Positions 53,551 to 62,927 of a DNA stretch of 64,000 bases are shown in pieces. Under the pieces are notes generated by a model, which searched no databases, was not told the origin of the DNA, and saw only the letters and a list, made by a program, of their open reading frames with translations. The translations under genes and the position numbers were made by a program. This stretch comes from JABMQB01 sp963678235 (GTDB lineage Bacteria; Bacteroidota; Bacteroidia; Bacteroidales; Prolixibacteraceae), in the NCBI GenBank assembly GCA_963678235.1, contig OY782766.1, positions 2,914,001-2,978,000 on the forward strand. Direction: 5' to 3'. How positions within the stretch are numbered: the stretch's first letter is position 1; each line of letters begins with the position of its first letter.

Positions 53551-54924
53551 CTATTCTTCAACTGGCCACTCACTTTTTAACAGAAAGTGAAAAGTACTGT
53601 TTATAGATCCAAATCTTGTACTGATAATTTCAATTTTATCGTTTTGTAACAAACGAATCATTTCGGCGCCTGCATAAAGAACCGGGCCATAACCATGCGT
53701 CGCATAAATACTTTTACCCCGATGATAGTAGTAGATATTGTCGTGTGCGAAAGTTGTGCCTTCACATGTTCCATCCACTGCCCCATTTTCGAGCACCCGG
53801 GTTTGAATAGCATTCCAGCCTGTGAGTGCGACCGGGCCATAAACGTGACTGATCCAGCCTTCGTTGATGCCTTTGGCGATGGCAAATGTAAACATAGCGG
53901 TACACGATGTTTCTGTGTAAGTATCATTTTTATCCAGCAAATTATGCCATAAACCGCTTCCGTCCTGCAAATTTGCCAGACTACGAACCATTGAAAGATA
54001 CAGATGTAATATTTTATCACGCCCGGGATAACCTTCCGGGACTACTTCAAGCACTTCGGCCATCGCCATAAGTGTCCAGCCGTTAGCCCTACCCCAGTAA
54101 AACCGCGGATCATAATCTCCTGAAGTCACGTTCCAGCCGTGGTCAAACAATTCTTTTTCAGGAATATACAAACGATCGGCCATTTGAAGTACCTGTTTTA
54201 TCGCATCATCAAAATATTTATTATCATTGGTGAGTTTGCCCATATTGATTAAAAATGGCACGCTCATATATAAATCATCTGCCCAAACCGATTTGTATTG
54301 TGGCCGATTCCGGGCCAGAGTGCCGTCTTCCAAACGAAACTGGTTTTTGGAAATATGCTCATCTACACGGTTAATTATTTCGAGATACGCTTTATTTTTG
54401 TTTTTTAAATAGGTTTTAATCATCGCAGCACCAATGGAACCACAATCATCCAAAGCTTCAAAATTTAAAATTCTGCCCCAGTTTCCAATCTTACTGCTTT
54501 TTATTTTATCAGAATTATTTTGAAAATAAGGCAGATTCTCAATCACATAATCATAGAATTTAGTGTTATCAGCAAAAAAGGCTTCATCGCCTGTTACTTT
54601 AGTGATATAATCGAAAGCCGACAGCACAACACCATGTGTGTACGACCATTCACTTGAAAATCCGGATGATGGTTCAGCATTAGAATTGAAGGTTTTGAAA
54701 TCGGTTATTTTCTCACCAGTCTTAGAATCAATAATGGTTTGCGGGCTGGTGGATTCATAGTACACTCTCACACGGTTTAAAATATCTTTAATGCCATCGA
54801 CTGTTGGCAATACATAGGGAATTTCATATTCCGGAACTCTACCATGTACGTTTTCCTGTGCATTCATCATCAAACTAAAAGGAATCAGGAAAGTGGCTAT
54901 TAATGTATATTTCAATTTGTTCAT
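53551..54924 (-). CDS. GH105 unsaturated rhamnogalacturonyl hydrolase
   Basis: About 457 residues from Met at 54924 (signal LIATFLIPFSLMMNAQ); the frame extends to 54966. The alpha/alpha-barrel motifs WADDLYMSVPFLINMG (catalytic Asp), PRFYWGRANGWTLMAMAEVL and LWHNLLDKNDTYTETS match GH105/GH88 enzymes. These remove the terminal 4,5-unsaturated uronate made by pectate lyases. This couples logically with six PL1 lyases in the locus. It follows the GH140-like gene by 42 bp. Confidence 0.88.
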   Translation of the reverse strand: MNKLKYTLIATFLIPFSLMMNAQENVHGRVPEYEIPYVLPTVDGIKDILNRVRVYYESTSPQTIIDSKTGEKITDFKTFNSNAEPSSGFSSEWSYTHGVVLSAFDYITKVTGDEAFFADNTKFYDYVIENLPYFQNNSDKIKSSKIGNWGRILNFEALDDCGSIGAAMIKTYLKNKNKAYLEIINRVDEHISKNQFRLEDGTLARNRPQYKSVWADDLYMSVPFLINMGKLTNDNKYFDDAIKQVLQMADRLYIPEKELFDHGWNVTSGDYDPRFYWGRANGWTLMAMAEVLEVVPEGYPGRDKILHLYLSMVRSLANLQDGSGLWHNLLDKNDTYTETSCTAMFTFAIAKGINEGWISHVYGPVALTGWNAIQTRVLENGAVDGTCEGTTFAHDNIYYYHRGKSIYATHGYGPVLYAGAEMIRLLQNDKIEIISTRFGSINSTFHFLLKSEWPVEE

Positions 54925-54966
54925 TTGTTTATTTTTATTTCTTGATTTAATCTGAAAAAAATGCAA

Positions 54967-56448
54967 CTAATCTTTGATTTGCAAAACTAATATGGCATCT
55001 TCCCAATTTGAAGGCGGAATCATGTCTTTGGATTCATTTGCTGCAAATGGCGCTGCCTCCACCTTTTCACCATTACGTGGATAAAACCAGTAAGCTCCAG
55101 CAGTTTTATTCAAAACATTATTTATCTGGCAGGATGAATTATCCGAAAAATAGATCAACGCCATATTATTTGAACTAGTGGTAACTGCGGTTTTTAAACT
55201 TTCGCCCTCACCAATACCTGAAATAACGCTACCGTTTGGAATCCATTCATTCCATTTGTGGTCGGTCAGAAATTGTTTACCTGTAATGCATACCTGTGCA
55301 GCCGCAGGGAAATTCAAGGCCTGATTCCAGGTATATCCGCAATTGTAGTCACCATCGTTTCCTCTCATCGCCCAAACCGGACCGGCTCCGTATGTATGGC
55401 CTGCCCCACCGGCAAAGAAAGTCTGATAAAATTGCCTGCGAACCCTAAGCGGTGTTACCCAACCGCATTCATGCCGATAGGAACCGTATTCGTAAGAACC
55501 TTCCAGAAAGAGGCTTGGCTTAACGGGTTCTGTTAACTGATATTCATTTAGCATGGTTGGATAAACCTGATCCACTTCACGCCATACTTCAACACCGTTT
55601 GCGGTTAACCATTCATCCGAATGAAACCAACGCGAAGAATTATCAGGGGCATCGCCATCCGGGTGAAAAGTGATAAAAACCTTTTCCCACGCAGGATTTT
55701 TTTCGTTCCATTTTACTTGCTCTCCGGTAACACCCTGAGCAATACCCTCTGCCATTGCCCTGAAAACATTCCGTTTATCCCATTGACGGGTATGAATATT
55801 TTTATCATATCCATTGATTTGTGCCTTGGCATCGCCGCCAAGTACCCAGATTATGTTGGGCTCACTTTGGTAACGTTTCCCCAAAAAGGCACCAAATATC
55901 CTGGCTTCTTCTTCGTTAATTTCCTCCGGCGCCCCACCCATTTGAGGAGTGATATATGCTCTTCCCCAACAAGGCAGCAAAGCCAGGTACATCCCCCGTT
56001 TTTTAACCGCCTGAACCACGAAATCCAAATGATCCCAGTAATCATTCGGTGCTTCAGGACTTCCGCCTGCTACAATGAGTGGCTCTGATGTGTTTGGAGA
56101 ATCTTCGCCACCAGAAAAGGGGCGAAAACCATAAACATTTGCGGCATTATGAGGCCCGCTTTCCATTCCCCCGCCGTGTGGATACCAAAAAGCCACGGTT
56201 TGAATAACCGTAAATCCGAGTTTTTGGCGGTTGTCGAGGTACATGTCAATTTCCTCACGTTTGAGCTGTTGAATCATACCCCAACCGGTATCAGCAATCC
56301 AGAGAAATGGTGTGCCGTCAGTATGCTGCATGTAGTGTCCATTTGCCGAAACCTCAAGTTTACCATGCTGTTGCCATGGAGGTTGGGCATACAGTTCAAC
56401 TGAACCGGAGAAAATAAGCAGAAGTAGAAATAGAATATTTATTTTCAT
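54967..56448 (-). CDS. GH140-like (DUF4038) glycoside hydrolase
   Basis: A 493-residue secreted protein (signal LLLIFSGSVELYAQ). The DUF4038 barrel carries LWIADTGWGMIQQL near the start, IIWVLGGDAKAQ (Asp) and KPSLFLEGSYEYG (Glu), matching the residue pair proposed for GH140 apiosidases that remove apiose chains from rhamnogalacturonan II. The last about 95 residues form a collagen-binding-like sheet. The substrate assignment is inference from the family. It lies 47 bp after the esterase gene on this strand. Confidence 0.75.
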   Translation of the reverse strand: MKINILFLLLLIFSGSVELYAQPPWQQHGKLEVSANGHYMQHTDGTPFLWIADTGWGMIQQLKREEIDMYLDNRQKLGFTVIQTVAFWYPHGGGMESGPHNAANVYGFRPFSGGEDSPNTSEPLIVAGGSPEAPNDYWDHLDFVVQAVKKRGMYLALLPCWGRAYITPQMGGAPEEINEEEARIFGAFLGKRYQSEPNIIWVLGGDAKAQINGYDKNIHTRQWDKRNVFRAMAEGIAQGVTGEQVKWNEKNPAWEKVFITFHPDGDAPDNSSRWFHSDEWLTANGVEVWREVDQVYPTMLNEYQLTEPVKPSLFLEGSYEYGSYRHECGWVTPLRVRRQFYQTFFAGGAGHTYGAGPVWAMRGNDGDYNCGYTWNQALNFPAAAQVCITGKQFLTDHKWNEWIPNGSVISGIGEGESLKTAVTTSSNNMALIYFSDNSSCQINNVLNKTAGAYWFYPRNGEKVEAAPFAANESKDMIPPSNWEDAILVLQIKD

Positions 56449-56495
56449 AATTTATATCTTTTTTTTTGCCGCAAAAACACAACTAATTTTACCAT

Positions 56496-57308
56496 TTACT
56501 TTTTTTCATTTTTAACAAGAGCCGGAAGTACTTTTACAAGTTCTTCATAAAATTTTACAGCCATTTTTGTATTTCCTTTGTCATTCGGATGATACTTGTC
56601 ATGGGCAACACCCGGGTATCTGTTTCCCAGCATATCGCCTCCTTCATACGGTGGATTGGCATCAGGATCGGGTAAATTATCAGAATAGTCTAAACCTGCA
56701 CCATGCTCCATATCAACTAAAATAATATCTATTTTGTCGTTAGTTCTGGATTTAATCAAGTTAGCCACATCCGTATTAAATTTTGTAGTAGGAGCGGCAT
56801 CTTCTTCAATAAACCGGCTAATAATCAAACAAAGAAATACAGTTACCTGATGATTGTTTTTTATTGCATTACGATTAATCATATCGAGCATTTCCATTAC
56901 CTGTGAAGGTTTTTTATCCCAGTCGCTCCCATTCGTTCCAACGTGAACCAACAGGATATCGGGATGAAATAAATTTAAAGCAGTGTCAACCTTATTTGAG
57001 ATATCTGGTATTTTCCAGCCGGGATAAGCTTCACAATTCCAGTCATACCAATCTTTATCGTCTTCAGACCTAATTCCATGTTTTTGCGACCCAACAAAAT
57101 CGATATAGTATCCGGCATCTGTCAGCATTTCATAAAGGGCTTTCCGATAACCAGTCCGTTCCTCCAATGCCGGAAACCTGTAATGTTCCCCTGCCGTTAT
57201 TGAATTTCCAACAGGCATAATCTTAATTGTATCACTCGCTTGAGACGATGAAATTATAAGAAGATATGTGAATGATATTAATAGAAGTCTTTTCAATTTT
57301 AGTTTCAT
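56496..57308 (-). CDS. SGNH/GDSL esterase
   Basis: A 270-residue secreted hydrolase (signal LISFTYLLIISSSQA). The catalytic set is Ser in MPVGNSITAGEH, the oxyanion Asn in LVHVGTNGSDWD, and the Asp-x-x-His pair in HDKYHPNDKG. In pectin loci this fold includes rhamnogalacturonan acetylesterases, so deacetylation of pectin is the likely role. The gene starts 6 bp after the stop of the broken DUF1593 gene on this strand. Confidence 0.85.
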   Translation of the reverse strand: MKLKLKRLLLISFTYLLIISSSQASDTIKIMPVGNSITAGEHYRFPALEERTGYRKALYEMLTDAGYYIDFVGSQKHGIRSEDDKDWYDWNCEAYPGWKIPDISNKVDTALNLFHPDILLVHVGTNGSDWDKKPSQVMEMLDMINRNAIKNNHQVTVFLCLIISRFIEEDAAPTTKFNTDVANLIKSRTNDKIDIILVDMEHGAGLDYSDNLPDPDANPPYEGGDMLGNRYPGVAHDKYHPNDKGNTKMAVKFYEELVKVLPALVKNEKK

Positions 57309-57314
57309 ACTAGT

Positions 57315-58784
57315 TTATAGCTCAACTTTAACAATTACACGTTGATAGCGAGTTAATTGTGGAGTGCCATTATCTTTAACTTCACAAACAATATGGATAC
57401 TTTGACCTTTTTTTGCATCTGCCGGAACTGTAAATGAGGCTTCGCGTGCGATTGCATTTTGAATAACTACATTTCCTGGATAAGTATCTGCTTCTTTGTA
57501 CTGCCACCAGGTATAGCTCAGTTCATCACCATCCGGATCAGAGGTACCTTTGGCACTCAGTTGAATTTTAGTGCCGGGTTCTGAAGTTATATCCAATGCG
57601 TTGTCCAGTTTAACAATCGGTGGATGATTGGCTTCTTCAAAAGATTTTACACACCAGTTGGCACGAGCCGCAAAATCATTTTGAAAAACATCCGCCCATT
57701 GGGTAATTGGTTTGAAGTACTCATTCATTAAATCCGTATTCTCAGGAAATTCTTCGCGCATATATTTTCTTCCCCATGCTGTTTCGGTGAACCACTTTCC
57801 TTCAGGATATGTATAATTCGGTTCAGGAACAGGGTCGAGCCATGTATTTTCGCGAACATTAATATAGCGACCACCCCAACCACCATAATCTGGCGATTCA
57901 ATACTTCGAAGTCCGGTAGGAATGGTATAAATAAACGATGGAGAATCACCTTCCGACCTGAAATCGCCAACCTTGAATAAGGTATCTCCCTTTAATCCGT
58001 AGCTCCCTTCAACGTGAGCCTTGTAAAGCGAACAAAGTACCCCATGATTTTTGAGAATATTTGAATTCATCCATTCAGCTTCAAAATATGAGCGTTTGTC
58101 TTCAGGTAAAATTTTGTTCCACTGGTAAGCAATAGCCCAAAACTGGTCGCAAATGATTGTTGGGATATTATATTTTCCCCAATGAGGGCGAATGTATGCC
58201 TGATACGTAGAATCCTGTTCCCATATAAAGAAAAACCGCATTTTTTTTGCTACTTCATCCATCCGCTCAGGATGCTCTTCTTCAATCGATTTAAGTGCCC
58301 GGGCAAGGGTGTTCACACCACCCCAGGCCTGCATCCAGATTGGCCGCTTATCCGATTGATCCAACAATAATTATACAATTTGCTGTGATCCCGGGGTGAT
58401 GGAATCCATTTCTCCTTCAACTTTAACATTACCAAGAAATGAGTGTGCTCTCAGGTAGTCAGGAGTTGGGTAATCCTTACTATGTTTAACAAGGTTGGGA
58501 TAAACTTCTGCATAGGCATTGAGGTAAGGATCCAACCAATCATCACCTGCCCAATTGTGGCCATGAGAATGGTACTGAGAACTTGTAGTAATAATACCTT
58601 CAACATCAAAGTCGTTGGAATAAAGCAGAAAACGTACCATGGAACACTGGTCGTCAATTTCTGCATCGGTCAAAACAACCACCCGTGGTTTATTTAAATT
58701 TGCAACTTTACGCTGGGAACTGGAACAAGCCGTTATTATCGCAATCAACGAGAATAGAAATAAGAATGAAAAATTAGGTCGCAT
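57315..58784 (-). pseudogene. DUF1593 gene interrupted by one in-frame stop
   Basis: A 489-codon frame split by a single TAA at 58371-58373. The N-terminal part (137 residues, lipoprotein signal ending IITACSSS) holds LTDAEIDDQCSMVRFLLYS. The C-terminal part (from TTG 58367) resumes LLLDQSDKRPIWMQAWGG without shift and ends with a PDGDELSYTWWQYKEADTYPG segment. The intact paralogue at 40377 has a Lys at the stop position, so a single AAA to TAA change explains it. Rescue by readthrough or restart is possible but unsupported. Confidence 0.85.
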
Positions 58785-59567
58785 AATTATTTTGTTTAAT
58801 TCAAAAAATAAGGCTTCGTTGTTGCCAGTTAATTCAACCGGATGAAACTCTTCAAAACTGTCTCCACAAACACGATAATATTTCCCGATGTTAAAACCTC
58901 ATACATATTCTTGCTAAAGAATTGCTGTTTACTCACGGTATTTTTTCAAGCCACTCTTTTTTGATTTAATTAATTATTAAAAAATTATCATTGATTATAT
59001 CGCCAATTGTCAACCATTACATGCATTAAAGAATTAAAACAAAAAGAATAAAGTATAAAAATGCCAACAAAAGAATTATTAACACCAGTATTTTGCGATT
59101 TAGTATTTTCAGATTTTGCTTCGATTCTCTCATGGTTTTTGTTAAATAATATATTTTCAAAAACAGACATCTTAATATCGATATTATAGCCATTGGCAAC
59201 ATGGTATTAACGTACCAAAAAGCAGTGTCTAGTTTCGCAAAATAGGGCTTAACTCCCAAAAAGAAGGAATCATAGGTGCTTTTTTCAAAAATATGGAAAA
59301 CGGCTTAAGATCAATTGCAATTCTAATCCAGGACAAATTATTGGTTGAAAGAATTTATCCAACTTGTTATAATTTTTCGAAAATAAGTATTTCATAATCC
59401 GGATATAAGCTCTGAAAAATTGCTAACGCAATATCCATTCCTTTTCCATAGGTGAAAATTTTGAAGATCCCCTTCTCAAACGAAACTGGATTTATCCAGT
59501 TAATCTTATAGTCTGGCTTTTGAGAATCGTTTACCGAAGGATCTTCTTTTGTGAGCATAATTTTTAA
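58785..59567. other. Gene-poor stretch between locus and second IS
   Basis: 783 bp without a clear gene. On the minus strand at about 59026-59309 an open frame without a good start encodes one or two membrane segments (YFAKLDTAFWYVNTMLP...ILLLAFLYFILFVL), a probable fragment of a membrane protein. A separate short frame is listed at 59367-59558. The promoter for the DUF1593 operon, if any, lies just after 58785, but no TAnnTTTG is seen. Confidence 0.5.
59367..59558 (-). CDS. Short hypothetical frame next to the IS
   Basis: 63 codons starting ATG 9 bp from the left end of the second IS (MLTKEDPSVNDSQKPDYKIN...). Composition looks protein-like and acidic, but no family is recognised. It may be the 3' part of a gene cut by the IS, or chance. 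Confidence 0.3.
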   Translation of the reverse strand: MLTKEDPSVNDSQKPDYKINWINPVSFEKGIFKIFTYGKGMDIALAIFQSLYPDYEILIFEKL

Positions 59568-60588
59568 TAATTAACTTAAGTTGCTACTTATAGCCTTAAA
59601 AATAAGGATTTAAGGATCTCAAAAATCAAGTAGTATGAACAAAAAGATATAAGTTTTTAACAAAAAAGCTCTGGGTAGCAGCATTTTATGGGATAATTAG
59701 AAATAATCCTCCAGATTTCTGCTGCGAAACAAAACAACCTGGAGGATATGATTGAAAAATCGATTGCAATTTATACAATTCTTGATGATTTGTTGAAAGA
59801 ATTAAAACATACTGAACCAAAAAGCCGGAACATTTCGGATGCAGAAGTAATTACCACAACAGTTATCTCTGCCCTCTATTTTTCGGGCAACCAAGAAAAG
59901 GCTATTTGCTTTATGCGTTCGGTAAACTTAATACCGAACATGCTTTCTAAAAGCCGTTTCAACAGGAGGCTGCACATGATACGGGATTTAATCGTTGACC
60001 TTTTCTTTCAACTTTCAGGAATGATAAAGGGATTAAATATTGAATCGGAGTATATCATTGACAGTTTCCCAGTAAAGACCTGTGACAATATGAGGATAGC
60101 CAACTCCAAACTTGTGCAAGGGGAAATTTACAGAGGCAAAAAAGCGACCATGCGGCGATGGTTTTATGGCTTTAATGTCCATGTAATGGTAACCACTGAG
60201 GGTATTCCGGTAGAATATACTTTTTTACCAGGCAGCAAACATGACTCGGAAGCGTTAAAACAACTACCTTTCAATTTAGGGCAAGGGAGCCGGGTCTATG
60301 CTGATGCCGGCTATACAAATTATAAAATTGAGGATATGCTTCAACAGGCAGAGAAAATTGAACTACTAGTAGCCAGAAAAAGCAATTCCAAAAGAAAACG
60401 TGAACCCTATCAGGAATTCCTGATAGAATCAATGCGGAAACGTGTTGAAACGACTTTAGTGAAATATCGACATTGCTGCCAAAGAAGATCCATGCGGTAA
60501 CAGATTATGGATTCATACTAAAAGTAATAATGTTCATATTTTCATATACATTAAGCAAAATTGAAAACTAGCAACTTGAGTTAATTAA
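59568..60588 (+). mobile_element. IS982-family insertion sequence, frameshifted copy
   Basis: About 1,021 bp. It has the same ends and orientation as 19997-21018; over the stretches compared it matches base for base except for one missing T (in 60455-60457). It lies inside the pectin locus, between the DUF4957-like gene and the DUF1593 pseudogene. Confidence 0.93.
59748..60571 (+). pseudogene. IS982 transposase, disabled by 1-bp deletion
   Basis: Identical to the intact transposase through Thr236 (VETT), then a run of three T instead of four shifts the frame, and the peptide ends at 60500 with a wrong 14-residue tail. The last about 38 residues are lost. The element could still be mobilised by the intact copy acting in trans. 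Confidence 0.93.
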
Positions 60589-60643
60589 ATCTTTACGGAC
60601 ATTCTTTTCTGTTTAAATCCATGCTAGTATCTAAACCAGAAAT

Positions 60644-60691
60644 TAAAACCTGAAGTCAGCCACCGTTTCAGTGAGCAGACTTCAGGTTAAA
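60644..60691. terminator. Hairpin terminator after the DUF4957-like gene
   Basis: AACCTGAAGTC (60647-60657) pairs perfectly with GACTTCAGGTT (60678-60688). On the minus strand it is followed by TTTTAATTT, so it ends transcription of the SusD/DUF4957 operon before the IS. Confidence 0.75.
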
Positions 60692-60745
60692 ACTCTAAAG
60701 TAAATAAATTACTCTTTTGGTTTTAATGGAGAAAATTCTATTGAA

Positions 60746-62902
60746 TTACCTCCTCCATCGTAAATCTCCAATTCCTTTGGTATAGATTGGATGATTATGT
60801 ACCTCATCGGTGTTCTGGAAATACAAGCCATCCAGGTTGTATTCATGACAATCAGAATCCCAGTGAGTATTAGTAACTTTTTTACCTTTCGGATAAGGGT
60901 CAACCATAAGGTTCTCCGGAGCAATAGGTGTTGGGCCTGTTATAACTTTTGTTGCTTCAAGGCCACCCACATTGAGTTCTCCTCCATTGTACCCCGCGCC
61001 CCGGGAGACACCACTAAACGGATCGCGGCTAAACACCTCATCACCTGTCCAGTATTCGACAGACCCATCTGCCGAGGTTGCTGCGGTTGAATAGTTGTCG
61101 GCAATATCGAAAACTATACCTGGACGAAAACTCCTGATATCCATACCTGACTGATTCAACTCTCTAAGGTCATCCGGTTTTTTCACAAGTATAAAGAGGT
61201 TCTTCCTGATTGTGAATGTACTATTAGCCGGCGGATACCGAAGTTCTACCAGGTATCGACCGCTTGTAATTGAAAATGCATTTAAGAATGTATTGTTTTC
61301 AATGGTTATATTCCATGATACATAGGGTGCCCAATCAAGGTTGTGTTGCTCTCTCATCAAATGGTCTAACGAAATTCCAACAAATGAATTGTTCGTAATA
61401 ACAATGTTTTGGAAGATATTTGTTGTTGGAGATTTTGCATCACCGGTAATAAAAGGATAGCCACGCCCATCGCTGCTATACATGCCCATATCATGGAACA
61501 TGCAGTTGTCGATAACGATACTTTCAATCGTCTGACGACTCGTGCCCTGAGTACGGAACCAACCGCGAACCATACCCTGGAAACTACAATTTTTAACCTC
61601 AAACTTACTACAAGTGAACGGCATAGAAGCAGAGTTCTGGTTTACAAAGTAGTTGCGGGAATTTGGTTTTGTGGGAGGGTGGTTAAAGTAGCTGTAGGCA
61701 AACGGAGCACTAAAGTCAATATCGCTGAGAATAACATCTGCAACCCGAATACCTCCAATTTCGCCGGGTGCTGCTGCCCGCCCAAGTTGGAAATTGTGAT
61801 TATTTCCCTGGAGTGGGTCGTCTTCATTCCAACCAAGCCCCATAAACACTTTTGCCCTGTTGTTAGGATCATCTGACTTTAACACAAGCCCTTTCGCCAA
61901 AACGGGATTACTTCCAAGGTAATAATTTTTTCCTCCTTCAAGCAGGAAGATAGTTCCTTCAGCCAAAGAGTTGTCTTGTACATAATTATTTAAAATCGTA
62001 TCCAAACGCGAAGCATTGTACTCTATGGCAACATCTGTGGTATCTACAATGTGTGGTATTAATATTGGTTCACCAACCTGTCCTCTCATACGAACCATTA
62101 CGGTATTATAAAGCCTGTCCCAGTAACGTTCAACCTTATTATTCAGTCCGTTGACAACATACATCGCATTGGCTTCAAGGCCATATACATCAATGTATCC
62201 ATTGTCCAGGTCAGCCTGTGTTAACTTGAAATCTTGCCCAGGTAATTCTCTGTTATCGGATGCCGGCTGAATGGTTATTTCATCCAATAAAAATTTATCA
62301 TTTTCATCGTACTGAAAAGATGGATTTAATACAGTTGTGTCTTTATCATAGACTGTCCGGTCGAAAACAACTCTCATGCTATTTTCTGTAACATCTAAAG
62401 CATTCATTACTTCCGGTATACCGAGGCGTTCTCCCATCTCCCATTCTGCACGGTCGTCATTATGTCCGGTGTCACCTTTTCCATACCACTTCGAATTATA
62501 TTGCTCTCCTAAAGGTGAAAGTGTTTGAATTGCAAAACAGTGTTTAGTAGAGTATTGCAGATCCTCAATTGTCATTTTAAGAACATCAGGGCCAACAATT
62601 GTATCCAAAAGAATATCTTCAGGAACCTCCCACAAACCAGATTGAATTTTCATCTGAATACGGTATCCGGCAGCATCATTAATACCGTTCCAAACCAAAT
62701 ACATATCGTTGGTATTTACGACTTTGCATGCGTATGGGTCGTATGATTTACCGGTGTTTCCTTCGTACCGAAACATAGCCATAAACTCTCTGTTGAGCTC
62801 CTCATCGGTAGCGTTTAGCTCCTCATCTGGTTCACAGGATTGCATTATCCCTGTAAAGATGATTGCTAAAAACATGCAGATTAAAATGATTTTATTTTTC
62901 AT
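60746..62902 (-). CDS. DUF4957/DUF5123-like surface lipoprotein
   Basis: About 718 residues from Met at 62902 (the frame extends to 62962). A lipoprotein signal ends at IIFTGIMQSCEPDEE (Cys22 of the mature start). Residues about 50-130 look like a fibronectin-type sheet, about 330-620 a right-handed beta-helix with repeated N-T/N-F/I-motifs, and the C terminus ends in WRR. This family follows SusD in pectin and other loci and is taken to bind or cut surface glycan. It starts 25 bp after the SusD stop. Confidence 0.75.
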   Translation of the reverse strand: MKNKIILICMFLAIIFTGIMQSCEPDEELNATDEELNREFMAMFRYEGNTGKSYDPYACKVVNTNDMYLVWNGINDAAGYRIQMKIQSGLWEVPEDILLDTIVGPDVLKMTIEDLQYSTKHCFAIQTLSPLGEQYNSKWYGKGDTGHNDDRAEWEMGERLGIPEVMNALDVTENSMRVVFDRTVYDKDTTVLNPSFQYDENDKFLLDEITIQPASDNRELPGQDFKLTQADLDNGYIDVYGLEANAMYVVNGLNNKVERYWDRLYNTVMVRMRGQVGEPILIPHIVDTTDVAIEYNASRLDTILNNYVQDNSLAEGTIFLLEGGKNYYLGSNPVLAKGLVLKSDDPNNRAKVFMGLGWNEDDPLQGNNHNFQLGRAAAPGEIGGIRVADVILSDIDFSAPFAYSYFNHPPTKPNSRNYFVNQNSASMPFTCSKFEVKNCSFQGMVRGWFRTQGTSRQTIESIVIDNCMFHDMGMYSSDGRGYPFITGDAKSPTTNIFQNIVITNNSFVGISLDHLMREQHNLDWAPYVSWNITIENNTFLNAFSITSGRYLVELRYPPANSTFTIRKNLFILVKKPDDLRELNQSGMDIRSFRPGIVFDIADNYSTAATSADGSVEYWTGDEVFSRDPFSGVSRGAGYNGGELNVGGLEATKVITGPTPIAPENLMVDPYPKGKKVTNTHWDSDCHEYNLDGLYFQNTDEVHNHPIYTKGIGDLRWRR

Positions 62903-62927
62903 ATGCCAATTTCTTTTTTTGTTGTCA

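Noticed and set aside
58785..59567. Separate gene for the membrane-like frame at 59026-59309
   Set aside because: No good start codon and an upstream stop close by; likely a fragment.
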